Assembly (NCBI GenBank): GCA_020746875.1
Contig: JAGTJL010000005.1
Coordinates: 2,914,001 to 2,978,000 of the forward strand
Length of the DNA stretch: 64,000 bases
Source: Rhexocercosporidium sp. MPI-PUGE-AT-0058
Taxonomy: Eukaryota > Ascomycota > Leotiomycetes > Helotiales
Reading direction: 5' to 3'
The notes under the pieces were generated by a model. The model was not told where the DNA came from. It searched no databases and was given only the letters and a program-made list of their open reading frames with translations. The translations under genes and the position numbers were made by a program. Every line of letters begins with the position of its first letter. Position 1 is the stretch's first letter. Of this stretch, positions 35,154-46,364 are shown piece after piece.

Positions 35154-35833
35154 ATGGCTTCGATTTGCTGCCGCTGCGCCCGCTATCTCGCCAGTAGCGT
35201 AGTAGATTACGTCTGTGCCTTTTCGAAGGCTAATAGCACCAAGTGTAATCGCTGCCGCGATCAGAAGTCCCGGTATATCGCCGTAAGTACTCCGATATCC
35301 TTTCGTTTTTAATAAATATCAGAGCATCCGTATTAACTCCGATAGCTCCCCGAGGAAGCACACGACCTTGCCTTAAAGCTGCTTGCGGCCTAAGATGACT
35401 TCGCCTCCGGTTTTGCCTCGGCCGACGAGGTTCGGGACCTAGCTATTGCCGTAATAGCCGCAATAGACCGATCTACTCGGGCCGCCCGGTTTACTAGCGG
35501 TAACGCTTCGTCTTCTTTCCGTCCCGCCTCCGCTACCCCTTATCCTGCCGCCGCTGCTGCTACTGCTCCTGCCGCTGCTACTACTACTGATGCCCTCCTT
35601 CGCTAGCTTCTCGCTGCGCAGAACGAGACTAACGTTCTCCTTCGAGAATTATTACGTCGTGTCCTTATAAGTATTAATATGCCTTCGTATTTCCTCCGTA
35701 CTGACTTCGATAGGCCCCCGAGGGCGAGGTTAAGGAGGAGAAGGATAAAGATAAAGATAAGGACGAGGATATAAAGGAGGACCTTCGGGCCCGCCGCTTC
35801 CTCTCTCCCAGCGAGGGCAGCCTCGAGCTGTAG
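35154..35833 (+). pseudogene. antisense accessory gene in Gypsy element: Cys-rich N-terminus, helical and acidic C-terminus
   Basis: Three in-phase exons (35154-35282, 35346-35666, 35714-35833; 43, 107 and 40 codons including the stop). Intron 1 is 63 bp (GTAAGT, TAAC branch, GATAG). Intron 2 is 47 bp; its donor reads ATAAGT, i.e. GTAAGT with a RIP-type G-to-A, and it keeps CTGAC and GATAG. In-frame stops (e.g. GCC TAA GAT, CGC TAG CTT) are exactly those expected from CAA/CAG. The intact product would have been about 189 residues. It has a Cys cluster at the N-terminus (CCRC...C...KCNRC, with a later Tyr that may be a former Cys), an Ala/Thr/Pro linker, a leucine-rich helix, then a Glu/Lys/Asp-rich tail. 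It runs opposite to gag-pol and lies between the chromodomain and the 3' LTR. I recognise no named family; a zinc-binding function is inferred from cysteine spacing only. Confidence 0.7.
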
Positions 35834-35999
35834 ATAGCGCCTTCGGGCTTTTATTGTGTTGCGGTTTATACCTTCGGGCTTCTTTCGTTTTGCCTCCGGC
35901 GCCCTTCGGGGCTTGAATGAAGACTTCTATTCCTAATCCTTTTATTTTCGCAACTTCTGTCGTAATTCCGATTTCTTTTCTTTTAGTATATCTCTTAAG

Positions 36000-36190
36000 T
36001 ATTCTTATAACGCATCTTTAGCGTATATAAGATAACTTATAAGCTCTTAAGTATTATCTGCAGTAAAGTAACTCTTCTAATAGATTAAATACAAGCGGCT
36101 TCGCCTTGTATCTTTATAAGCTTGAATAGACTTAATCTCGAACTCTTCTTGCTCTTATACTTGAATTGCCTCCGGTCTGGCTTCGACTCC
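36000..36190 (-). pseudogene. chromodomain at the C-terminus of Gypsy pol
   Basis: The minus frame reads EFE-x-SIQAYKDTRRSRLYL, a Trp-type position decayed to stop, then a KSY/KGY-like segment and ADNT-stop-EL where DNTWEP is expected. This is the chromodomain fold signature of fungal chromoviruses, which usually steer integration to heterochromatin. It sits about 170 bases beyond the 3' end of the antisense gene. Confidence 0.65.
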
Positions 36191-38499
36191 CTTTCGTCCT
36201 TATTACGGTTCTAAAAGTAATATATGAAAAATATCGTAAATGCGGTAAGTCGGGGGCAGTTCGAGCTGATATGCTTAACCGTGGTTATAAATAACTTTCT
36301 TGACCTTAAAAGGCTTTAGAAATTTGTTAGTAAGCTTCCGAGAAGGCTTTAATTATTGAAGGTGCTTCGTAACTAGCAAAACTATATCTCCGACTTAAAA
36401 CCTAGTCTTTTTGTATTTAATATTATAAAACTTCTTATAAGATTCGGAAGCAATTCGAAGCTTCTCCGTAAGTACTTCTCTTTCCTATTATAAAAGTCTC
36501 ACTCTCTTAACTGCAGCAAGTGCCCCTCTTTCTTGGACGTCGTCCTTGACGTTCGAACCAAGCTCCGGGTTAAACTTATATAACATCCGAAAAGGTATCG
36601 AACTAGTAAATGCATGCACCGAATTATTATATATGAATTCCGCTAAGGCTAGCTTAAAAGCCTAATCATTTTAGCGGTAATCACAATATATCCTCAAATA
36701 AAATTCCAAGACTTAGTTTTGCCGTTCGGTTTGCCCATCGGTTTGCGGATGAAATGCGGTGCTAAGTCGGCGTCGAACCTGAAAGTAGAATATTACTAAA
36801 GACCAGAACTTACTTATAAAGACAAAGCTTCTATCGGTAGTAATACCCTTAAGGCATCCAAAGTCCTTATATATATATTATATAAAAAGCTCGGCTAGCT
36901 CGGGTGCAGTAATCGTTTTCGTCACGAGGATATACCGAACTAACTTCGTAAATCGATCAACGATTACGAGAATAGAATCGTACACTCGACCTACTTTTTT
37001 ACTCGGCGGTAAGTCTGTAATAAAATCTATAATTATCTCTTCTTAAGGTTTTAAAAGAATAAGAAACAGGGCTAACTCGTTATAAAGTCGGTGCCTTCTT
37101 AGTTTCCTTCTTTAATACTCTACGTAAGTGCTTATATACTTCTTAACGTCTGTACGTAATCCTTACTAAAAGTATTTCCTCGAAAGCAATTCGAAGGTTC
37201 TTCGGAACCCGAAGTATCCTGCTACGGCATTATCGTGATTAATACTTAAGATCTCACTCCGAAGTGACTTCTTAGGTAGCATATAAGTCCTGCTACGATA
37301 TCGTAATAGTCTATCTTCGCATATCTTCTAGTATCCTTCGGACCCAGCTCGACGTCCCCTCGGAATCGATTCGTACGTCTTATTTATTATAAAAGGATCT
37401 GCCTTTTATAAATCAAAGATTATACTTTAAATCGGTTCCGAAGATTCGCTGCCTGCTGTTTCGGTTTGTAATAGCATAACTGCTACTCGCTGTAATATAT
37501 ACTATTTGCAACTAATAATACTAGCAATAGACCCGTCGAGGGTCCCTCGTACCCTTTCCGATTGCTCTTCGCTGCCCTATAAATCCTTTATAAACGATCC
37601 TTAATCTGGCTCCGATAATTCATCGGTGCAGGGTTATCTAAGTCCCGACTTTAGAAATGCTATTAATAAAGGCCTTCTCTTCTGTAATATCGCAGCTAAG
37701 CGTAGCTTCCGATGCAACGTCGGTAATTGCTCCTCTTCTTCGTTTTCACTCCGACTAAGTTCCGAGTTTCTAAGGTCAAGTCTTCGCGAAGGCCCATCAG
37801 CAGGATTTATAGCCCCAGTCCGATATTCAATAACAAAATCGAATTCAGCTAATTCATCGGCCTACCTCGCTTGCCGTCCGGTAAGCTTCCGTTTCGTTAT
37901 AAAGTATTTAAGATTATAATAATCTGTTCGGACCGTAATAATATCAGAAGCGCCTCGGAAATATTAACTCTATTACTTAAATACATGTATTATTACTATT
38001 AGCTCCCCGTTATGAACTTCATACCGTTGCTTAATAAGAGAGAGCTTCTTCGAGTAGAATACGATAGGATGCTATCGAGCCTCCGTATCGCTGCCGAATA
38101 ATTGAAATAAGATTCCACTAATAGCGAATTTCGAAGCATCTGTTTCTACCCGAATCTTTAATTAAGGGTCGAAATAACGAAGGATCGGAGCTTAAGAAAA
38201 TCTCTCCCGTAAGATTAAGAACGCTATAATAGCTGCGCGAGGGAATCGAAATAGCTCCGTCTTCCTTTCTCTTTGCATTCCTTTTAATAAATTAATAATA
38301 AGTTAAATAACTTTTATATAACTGCGGATAAAACGGCAGTAAAAGTTAATAAACCTTAAGAATACTTATATATCTCGCCACGATTTAAGTAAAGGCCACT
38401 TCTAGATACTCTCGACTCAGGAAGGGTTTATTCGGATACCTGTCGGGCCTACTACGAACCTTAGAAACTCTATAATATCAGTGTCGAATGCGCATTTCT

Positions 38500-39016
38500 T
38501 GAGATTAGCGTAAAGATTATAAGTGCGAAGCCTTTCGAGGACCTCCCGAACAGCTTCCGTATAGTCTTCGATGCTCTCAGAGAAGATAAGGATATCGTCT
38601 AAGTAAATTATATAAGTAACGTTTATTAGCCTAATTAAAGCTTAATTAATATAAGCTTAAAATATCGCTGGAGCATTCGAGAGTCTAAAAGGAAGCACGT
38701 AATACTCAAAGTATCCGTATCGGGTCCGAAATGCCGTCTTCCATTCGTCGCCTTGCTTGATTCGGAGCCGGTGATACGCATCCTTCAGGTCTAGCTTTAT
38801 AAATACTTTAGCACGTCTCAACCGATCGAGGGTTTTACTAATTAAAAGCAAAGGAGTCCGATTCTTCACCGTAATAGCATTAAGTCCTCTGTAATCGACA
38901 TATAATCGCAGTCCTCCGCCTTTCTTAAGCATAAACAGAATAGGCGCTCCTGCAGGGCTAATAAACCTTCGGATCCAACTTTTCTCTAAACTCGCTTCGA
39001 GGTATTCTCGGAGCAC
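38500..39016 (-). pseudogene. reverse transcriptase of the minus-strand Gypsy element
   Basis: 120 uninterrupted codons (39016-38657) contain [11 protein letters not shown], the YVDYRGLN box, [10 protein letters not shown] and the [10 protein letters not shown] segment of Ty3/Gypsy RT. The frame continues past the YLDDIL catalytic box near 38590. Preservation is much better than in the other elements. Confidence 0.9.
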
Positions 39017-39502
39017 TATCAGCTCTGATTCGGAAAGTAAGTAAACAGGTCCTTATAATAGTTCCTTGCCAGGTTCGAGGTCGATTCGATGCTCTATCGG
39101 ATGGTATTTAGGTAGCGTTCCAGCACTTATTTCGCTGAAGATCTCCTGGTAATCGATATATTTCGGAGGCAACTCGGCACCTTCGACAGTCTTAGCGTTA
39201 AGTACGACGTAATATACTTGATCCTTCCGAGTTTTCTTCGCAAATTTCCTAGCAGAAATAACGTTAACTTAATTCCTTCCGAAGAGAAACCGCCAGGTCT
39301 TCGATCGAAAGCTAATAACAGGGTCAACTTCCTTAAGCTAAGGAAATCTTAAAATAAAAGTAACTCCTGGAATCTCGAAATCGCAGGCGATATACGACTG
39401 CCGATATCCTTTCGTAGTGCCTTCGCTATCAGTGATATGCAATTATAAGGAATGAGTTCCGTAAGTAATAACTTCTCTTCCTTCGATTATGGCTAAATTA
39501 AT

Positions 39503-39733
39503 TTAGTTAATTACAAGCTTCCATCCGCATTCGATTGTAAGCGCCTGAGAAATACAATTGCCTTCGGCACCGCTGTCGAGAAATGCTCGTTCGATCCGCA
39601 CTCTTCCGTCTTGAATCCGAATCTCTACCGGTATCATAATCCTCTGCCGTTCTTCTTCCTCGCCCGATCTTATTAATAATAAAGAAATTAAGATCGGGCT
39701 AGTCCGTTTCCCGTCTGTCGTAGCTCCGTGCAA
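39503..39733 (-). pseudogene. retroviral-type aspartic protease of the Gypsy element
   Basis: The active-site motif FLDSGAEGNCIS is preceded by two beta-strand-like segments, in the position expected between the zinc knuckle (39790-39830) and RT. Confidence 0.85.
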
Positions 39734-39756
39734 TCCGGAGAAATATATCCTTTCTT

Positions 39757-41037
39757 TTAATAATTATAACACGTAACCTCCGGGTATTTTACTGCTAAAT
39801 AGCCTGGCTTTTTGCAGCAGTAGCACTCCTTATTACTCGATCCTTCTGCCTCTGACTTAGCACTGATAAGGGTCCGATTCGTATTACTGAACTCGTCTCG
39901 CCTTCGGTCTGAGTTCGAAAAGGAGATATAAGAAGGTTTATTACTGCGAGGGCGATCGTTATCCTTTTTCGGAGCCTTATCGGTGTCTTTTCGGGGTTTG
40001 TTCTGATCATTTACCTTATTAGCATTTTCAATGCGACGAGCTAGAAATACCAGCTCTTCGTAGGTTCCAGTAATTCCAGTAGTGCTGAGTTTAGTGATTT
40101 TTCTCTTCAACTCAGGCTTCAGTTTAGCGTAAAGGATCCGTCGTCTCGCCGTATCGTCTCCGATCTTCAGTTATTACTCTAAGCTATTAAGAAAAAACAC
40201 GAAATCATCCACCGACTCGTTCTCGCGCTATTAAGCGTTCTTATACCGATTAAGCACCGCAAGCTCTCGATTTCTAGGGTCTATAATTGAATCTAGCATC
40301 CACTGCTTAAACTCTTCCTAAGTGAGTGAGTTTATCCTAGCCCTCGATTCGAACCCGGTCTACTTCCGTTTTACCTTCTCGTCGAAAGCAAGAACGCACT
40401 CGTTGATCTTGTCTTCATCCGTAGTATATATTATCCTTTTATCTTAACGGAACTTCCGCTTAGCACCTCGGATAAAAGACTGAGCTTCTTCAGCGCTCTT
40501 GCTTTTATATATCGGAAGCTCTCGCATCTTTGGGATTCGTCGATGCGATATCGGGCGCATATCGAAGTTATTTCGAGGAAGTCCCGTGGGTTCGTTACGA
40601 TAGCGGTCCCCGGCCGTATTCGCGCGTCGACGCTTTCCTTTATTTATATATTCTCTGCTTTCCTCCTCTTCTTATTCTCTTCGCAGTATATCCGCCAACT
40701 CTCTCTCTAAATCCTCTCGCTCTCGCACTACCTCCTCCAGCTCTTCGATTCGGTTCCGAACTGCCTTCTCCTCCTTCTTCCTCTTAATCTGTATTTAAAT
40801 CTCTAGAATTCGTCGTCGCTCAGCTTCGATAGCTGCTTCGGTATCCGAGCCCCTTTCGTCGTTATCTGTGAGATCCTCTAAACCTCCGTTAGAGCGCTGG
40901 AATTGTTCGCTGCGCGTAGGCGAACCATCTTCAGGGTCATTTCGAAGGGTGTTCGATGGTTGATCGATGGAGTAAAGTAAAAGTGATCGTGGTGTCCCCT
41001 TTGCCGCTGAAGCTGTCTTCTTCTTGTTTCCAGCTAT
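39757..41037 (-). pseudogene. Gag of the minus-strand Gypsy element
   Basis: The frame opens at 41037 with ATA in place of ATG, then a Lys-rich start, an acidic DNDERGSDTEAAIEAE segment and a long Arg/Glu coiled-coil-like helix. Several RIP stops interrupt it. The C-terminal piece (40110-39757) contains a zinc knuckle, CYCCKKPGYLAVKYPE, in which the expected His and last Cys have become Tyr (CAT/TGT to TAT, RIP-type). Confidence 0.8.
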
Positions 41038-41103
41038 TGTAATTGTTTCGTGAAGGCTTCGAATAAGTAACGAACTATCTCCGTATAAGTAAAGAGATCA
41101 GAA

Positions 41104-41305
41104 TATAAGGTTCAAATAATAGGGAATTACTATTCGAAACGTTCAGGGTATATCAATTATAATTCAGACTGATCTCTAGCCTTTTAAATCCTCTCTACTC
41201 CCCTCCGAAGTAAATAAATAAAGATATTAATACGTGATCCGTGCTAAGCCTGCAAACCTTCCGTACAACCCCCGACCTTCCTCATACTAGATTCCACTCC
41301 TGACA
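41104..41305 (-). repeat. 5' LTR of the minus-strand Gypsy element
   Basis: 202 bp. Read on the minus strand it begins TGTCAGGAGTGGAATC and ends GAACCTTATA. Followed on the plus strand by the target duplication TTCAA (41306-41310). Confidence 0.88.
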
Positions 41306-41565
41306 TTCAACGTGAATGTTAATTATGAGTGGGAGACGTTTAATCGAGAGAGTGCAGCAGAGTTGTTTGGACTAGTTAAATAAGTCACTCGGCCGGATTT
41401 ATTTATATTAGCTCTTCCGATTCCAGCGAGGTACGAGGGTATACTATGCATTATTAGAAGATCTTGGGCGGCAAATAATAGGTAGAAGGGCTCAGATCCG
41501 TGGGATGATTTGCTAAATTGTAAGATTCGAAGAATTGTTTTTAACGAGATGTGGTCCGAGAATTT
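41306..41565 (+). pseudogene. 3' part of the split host pseudogene
   Basis: After one copy of the target site the frame resumes (NVNYEWETFNRESAAELFG, then PDLFILALPIPARYEG) with few stops and ends near 41570. Joined to 33950-34573 it is one gene interrupted by the retrotransposon. RIP-type stops occur in both halves. Confidence 0.5.
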
Positions 41566-42428
41566 CTTTTAATATATGTCCGTAATAGTGTAATTATACT
41601 TCCACGAATGCAAATCGTTCCTCGATAATGATATTTGTTTTTATATATAGTGGCATACAAATTATCTTGTCTTTTTGTCTCTCTCTTTTACTTTTAAATC
41701 GCTGGTAGTCTGGTACGATTCATGGAGATGTTGATTTTTAAGCGAATTATTATATAATAGGAGGAAAGATCGATCGCGGGATTCAAAGCACATAACGGAT
41801 GTACTGTGCAATCATCGCCTGAAGCTCACGATACATCATTCTACAGGGGACTGGCATGTCGAAAGCTATCAAACGCTGCCCCTCTCCAAAAGCAATCTAA
41901 ACCAAGCAACTCCAGCCCCACTTCAACCTTCCTGCATTTCCTCACTTCTTTCTAATCTATACATCTCAAGATGCGGACAGCTCTTCCAAATACGACCTTA
42001 AGCTGATGAGAAACGGGCTTACCTGCTCCTTCTACCATACTGTAAGTTATGAATACCTTCAAGACTCTGAGAACTGGGTAAGTGAATTACGTGATCTTTC
42101 TAGTTTTGAATGAGGGTTATGCGCATGGGATTTCGGAGTTTTCATAGGAGATAGGTCGCCTTAGAGATGATTTGTCTAGCCACTGCTTTCTTGTTTCACT
42201 TGGAGAGTTTTAGGAAATGAAGTTGAAGATACTGACTCTTATATTAAGTTGGAAGCTCATTCTACTATCTGACTCTGACTACTCATGGGTTATGGACCAA
42301 CCGTAACAGGGACGCAACGAGTGTGGGAAGCATGTAGATCGTCACAGGCTGGAAGTAATGTCTTTTAATGTTCGTTCCACACAATCCCCGGTATTTTCCT
42401 TTGTTCCTGTGCTTCAGTCTCATTGCAA
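41566..42428. other. intergenic, no gene seen
   Basis: Transition from RIPped to ordinary composition. No frame longer than background and no RNA gene recognised. Confidence 0.5.
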
Positions 42429-42908
42429 TCAGACAACAATCAGTGTCTTGATATCCCAACCTTGAGCTACTTCATTGGATCTGATAAGCGCAAGACCAAT
42501 GCGCTGATACTCGTCTTTCCCCTTGTCTGTTGGCTCCAACATCAGACAAAAGATGATATCTTTCTTGTATCCGCCGCTAACAAATTTAGCGATTTGTACG
42601 CAGATAGCACCTTTCTGGATGAGATCATCATAGCCGCACGACTCAACACCAGCTTCGTCGTCTAACATAAAAAATATTGGTGCAGCGAGTTTCTCATCGT
42701 CAGGGGGATACCCGGCGTACCCAAGCTTCCAGAAGTCCAAATTCCCCGAACTGCGCTTGCCTTTGTCAAAAGAGGTAACTGGGAGATTGTACCAGTGGCC
42801 CACAGACCTGCAGTAAGCCTTCAAGAGAAGGGACGCAGATATGACTTGCCGGAAACACGCTCTCAAGCCTCTCCGTCCAAAAGGAAACTCGTCTCCAAAG
42901 AAATCCAC
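42429..42908 (-). pseudogene. relic of the C-terminal tail of a HET-type protein
   Basis: A 159-codon frame ends with FCLMLEPTDKGKDEYQRIGL and a terminal GWDIKTLIVV. This resembles the 'RIGL...GW...TI.IV' tails of fungal heterokaryon-incompatibility (HET) proteins. No HET domain is present upstream, the frame has no ATG (GTG directly after TGA), and the next gene is unrelated. It is probably a truncated copy; an in-frame upstream exon cannot be excluded. Confidence 0.45.
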
Positions 42909-43835
42909 TCAGAATCTCCATTTCGACCTCAGTCCAGAAACATTCTATTTTCGCTTTATTGTGACCGAAGGACATGCAAAGACAGTGCAAGCGCCTCCTC
43001 CCTTCCCTCACCAGAACTGGTAACGTAGCTGCATAGCCACAGCACACATGCCTAGCGGTTAGCCACCTCTTGGGAGTTGGGCGCTTAGCCTGAAGGCTCT
43101 GGATCCCAAATATGTCGGGTTGACTCGGCTTGCTAAGCGAATCAAATGGAATTATACATCCACCACTTGGTCGTCATACAAACCACAATTTCTTCGTCAA
43201 GTGCAACAACGGCGTCTTACGAGGTGTTCTTCTGCCGGACCGGTTTAGCCAACCCACCAATAGATTTATCCCACCCTCGCTGAGAGGCTGCCATTGCGAC
43301 CTGTTTGTTACCTTATTGGCGAGTTGCGCAATAGGATGAAATCCCCGACAATGGAAAGAATGAGACACGGGTCATATGCTATGGGTGTTATGCTAGAAAG
43401 TTATTAAGATATGGCCCGAAGAGGGGTTTGGATCGCTGTGACGGCAGCTTTGGTAATTCAGCTTGTCCGAAAGTATAAATCTTTCGCCGCATGCCGGCAT
43501 TTTCTATCTAACCTGTTATTTCCTTAGTCTATTTGCAAATTTTCGGCCTTTTTGTCCCTTTGCCAGCATCTTCAGTGGCTGCTACTTTATACCGCTTTAC
43601 ATAAGTGCCTCAAGTTGCGCATCACTCATTTTAAAAAGGTTTGGTCTCTTAAGGGGTTATAAATAATACTCCCTCACATATACGATACGGTCTACGCAAG
43701 TGGAAACCCGCCAAAAGATATATCTACAAGAATTAAAAAAATGGCCCTGGCCATAGCTAGCGGCCAGCCATCAACACACTACATCGAGCAAGCGCCAATC
43801 TCCTAGCAGAGTTCCTACCGTGCTCAAATATAACT
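42909..43835. other. intergenic, no supported gene
   Basis: Ordinary composition. Short frames on both strands (42766-43047, 43130-43339, 43463-43666) lack family features. Confidence 0.45.
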
Positions 43836-45061
43836 CTAGTTCTGCAAAGTCAAGAGACCTGGGCGGTATGGGAGCTTGTCGTAAGGAATATCTGCTCCTG
43901 GTGTATATCCTTGGTATAAGAATTGCAGATTGCACATATCAATCGTGAAAGTTTGGTCATTGTTTGTTCGGACCAAGTCGCCGTGGGAAATATCGTTAGT
44001 CCATGTAGCACCACTGTTTGCCTTACCAGCAAAAGGCGAGGATTCGCTACCAGCATTCACCGTCCATGCACCACCGAGAGAAGTAGCAGTAAAAGAGCGG
44101 AAGTAGCGGCGGTCGTTGGTCCCCCGAGCCTCGACTATCATGAGATACTTGTTCTGTCCCTTAACGGTGTAGACTTGGACGGCTTCGAAAAGCCTTTGCT
44201 CGGTGTCGCTGAGGATAGTAGTGAATGAAGTACCGAAGCTTCCCGGGAAATTGTTAATAGGCATGCTGGCGCGGTAGATCTTCCCATTATCACCCGCGAA
44301 GAACAGATACATGTTTGTACTGTCGCCGATAAGCGTTTGGTCGATTGCACCAATCTTCCCTTCGGTTACTTTTCCATTAAAGAGAGGCTGTGATGCACTC
44401 CATCCATTCGCATTAGAAGGGTTGGTCGAGGTCTTGTACGAGAAAGTAGTCGCGCCCCATTGATGTGCAAGAATCCAGATATTCTTAGGCGCAAAGTAGA
44501 AGACGGTTGGTGCCACCGCGCCGGTGTTCATGGCGTTCTGGCTCGCGGAACTCATCTGGGACCAGTCACTGAAGAGACCGAATACCATGGACCCATACCC
44601 CGTCGTGGTGCCGTGAAAGGAGCCATACACGAGATGCTGGCCATTGTAATAGGTGGTAGAGAAGTCCTTGAGGGCTATCCATCCTGACTTGGGGTTTGCC
44701 AGCGCACCGGTAGAGGTCCATTTGTATGTCGTGGGAATACCGCAAACACGACCTGTGTCACTTGTGGCTGCCCTCGAGGTCACCAGTGTCGTTTGAGCAG
44801 GGGCCTTGGTTGTAATCGTAATCCCGCCGCCGCCACCGCCCGCAGTACACGGAACACATTGAGAATAGTACTCATTGCTCGAAGTGCAGCAGGCTCCAGA
44901 TACACAGGTCTTCGCTCCGGTCCATCCCACACCTCCGCCTATTCTGTTTAGTTCTTTTTCTATAAAATCGGCTTTAAACACTTACATTGTGCGTAGAGAG
45001 CTACTTGGGCAGACACCACTGGAAGAACAAGCAATAACGCGGTGCTAATGCTTTGAAACAT
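43836..45061 (-). CDS. secreted GH62 alpha-L-arabinofuranosidase with N-terminal CBM1
   Basis: Extracellular enzyme removing arabinose side chains from arabinoxylan. Two exons (45061-44986, 44938-43836) and a 47-bp intron (GTAAGT donor, AATAG acceptor) give 392 residues. The spliced junction creates the first cysteine of the carbohydrate-binding module, which decides the acceptor. Residues 1-18 are a signal peptide ([18 protein letters not shown]). A family-1 cellulose-binding module (from Cys26: [12 protein letters not shown]...C) follows, then a Gly run and Thr-rich linker, then the GH62 catalytic domain to the end. Recognisable GH62 segments are [43 protein letters not shown] and RLFEAVQVY (likely acid/base Glu). 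No defect is seen. A TATA-like ATTATAAGT lies about 110 bases upstream of the ATG. Confidence 0.95.
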
Positions 45062-45600
45062 GTTGACAAAAACCTAATGATGGACTTGAGAGTGAAAGAC
45101 TACTAATGTGAAGAACACCGGACAGGCAGCAACCTACCTCCCTTAATGTAGAATGTCACTCATATTGCGGTTGCCACTTATAATCAAAGGAATTGATTAA
45201 CTCGCAACATCTAGAATAGATTTTCCGATGTAGTTTGCTGTTTAAAGTGGCGTCGTGCGAGAGAGTTCTACTCCACACTTGTAGTCCTTTATGATACAAG
45301 CGCACCAGAAAAAAATAAAGTTTTCCAATAATGTGGCAGGGAAAAACTTATAGCAGGGGCTACCCCGCACGCTGGGCAAGTGAAGTCAGCGAAAGCGAGC
45401 TAGAGATACTGAAATAAGCACAAAGACTGGTGGAAAATACTGCATGCCTGAAGAAACATGGAAAGATGATGTGCCATTGTGAATAAAGTAGCGAAGATGG
45501 TTACGAAGAAGAAGGGAGGGGAAGTCTCGACCTTGGCTTCCGTTCTGCATTCGATGCGGAGACGGCTCTCCTCATCTCAACCCTCTTGCAAAGGTTCCTA
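45062..45600. other. promoter region of the GH62 gene
   Basis: Contains the TATA-like motif near 45174-45182 (minus strand). No gene seen. Confidence 0.45.
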
Positions 45601-45754
45601 TCCCTTCGTCCGCTGAAACATTGACCGCACTAGCAGGGTCAAGCGAAATGAGAGCCAAACAATCCACATACCCAGTGAGCCTCATCATCTGACCAATAAC
45701 AGCTTGTCGTTTGACTCCCTACTAGCGCGGTCAATGTCTCAGCGGACGAAGGGA
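45601..45754. mobile_element. 154-bp MITE with TA target duplication
   Basis: Left end TCCCTTCGTCCGCTGAAACA and right end TGTCTCAGCGGACGAAGGGA are inverted repeats with one or two mismatches over about 33 bases (through TTGACCGC-CTAG). They are flanked by TA on both sides (45599-45600 and 45755-45756). No coding capacity; the TA duplication suggests the Tc1/mariner superfamily. Confidence 0.85.
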
Positions 45755-46364
45755 TAAAGGACAAGCAAAAGCATGGCGAGTCAAGATATATTGACCTCCA
45801 TCCGTTGTGGATGTTGCTGACAGTCAGTAATCCCCTCCTCGTTTCCGTCGGTCCCCACTACCGAGAACCCCTGCTCGCCTGATGGTTGTGTGGCATGGCG
45901 CGTCTTGCTGCATCCGCACCACTCAGTGTGTCGAACCTTAAAACAATGATGAACTGGTATGTTGAACCAGTCATTATGCAAGTTTGAAATACCTGGCTCC
46001 TGGACTGAGGCTTAGAATTTCCCCATATGACCCCTTTTTCTGGGGTCCACATTGACGGCACTTCCCTCTTATGCACTTGATAATCCCTAATTAGATCCAT
46101 CCGCAGGTTTACTTCTTGATCGTCTGCCACGATGAACGACCTTATCTGCTTTGTAATGCATGCTTGTCAACACGTCCATCAAAGCACCTTGCCACACTTT
46201 TGCCATCGAAGTACGAGTAAAGGACGAAAATAGCCTTGCAGGATGCTAGCCTCACCTTAAGCCGGCGCATCTCCTTCGACTAAAATGGCAGCTTTATGGT
46301 CCCTAGGAACATATCAACATTTCTTTTGCTTAAGTGGATTAGCTTCTAGTCTTCATCGGCCGGG
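45755..46364. other. intergenic, no supported gene
   Basis: The minus-strand frame 45858-46130 is without recognisable features. Ordinary composition until about 46480, where RIPped sequence begins. Confidence 0.4.

Larger units (their letters stand above)
34574..41305 (-). mobile_element. Ty3/Gypsy chromovirus, moderately RIPped, with antisense gene
   Basis: Complete minus-strand element. The two 202-bp LTRs are 34574-34775 (3') and 41104-41305 (5'), with ends TGTCAGG/CCTTACA-type. The target duplication is TTTAA/TTCAA. About 16 LTR differences are visible, and all are C/T or G/A transitions. Internal order on the minus strand: Gag from 41037 (its ATG is now ATA), zinc knuckle near 39800, aspartic protease with DSGAEGNCIS (39503-39733), RT (39016 to about 38500, YLDDIL near 38590), RNase H and integrase (about 38300-36200), and a chromodomain (about 36190-36000, DNTWEP motif). 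A purine-rich AAGAGAAAGGG next to the 3' LTR (34778-34790) is the likely polypurine tract. About 1.1 kb between pol and the 3' LTR holds a plus-strand gene (35154-35833). Confidence 0.9.

Noticed and set aside
37626..37919. 97-codon plus-strand ORF
   Set aside because: It lies opposite the Gypsy RNase H/integrase region and has no splice signals or RIP-type stop pattern supporting it.
40530..40787. 85-codon plus-strand ORF with hydrophobic and Pro-rich sequence
   Set aside because: It is the complement of the Arg/Glu-rich helical part of Gag on the minus strand.
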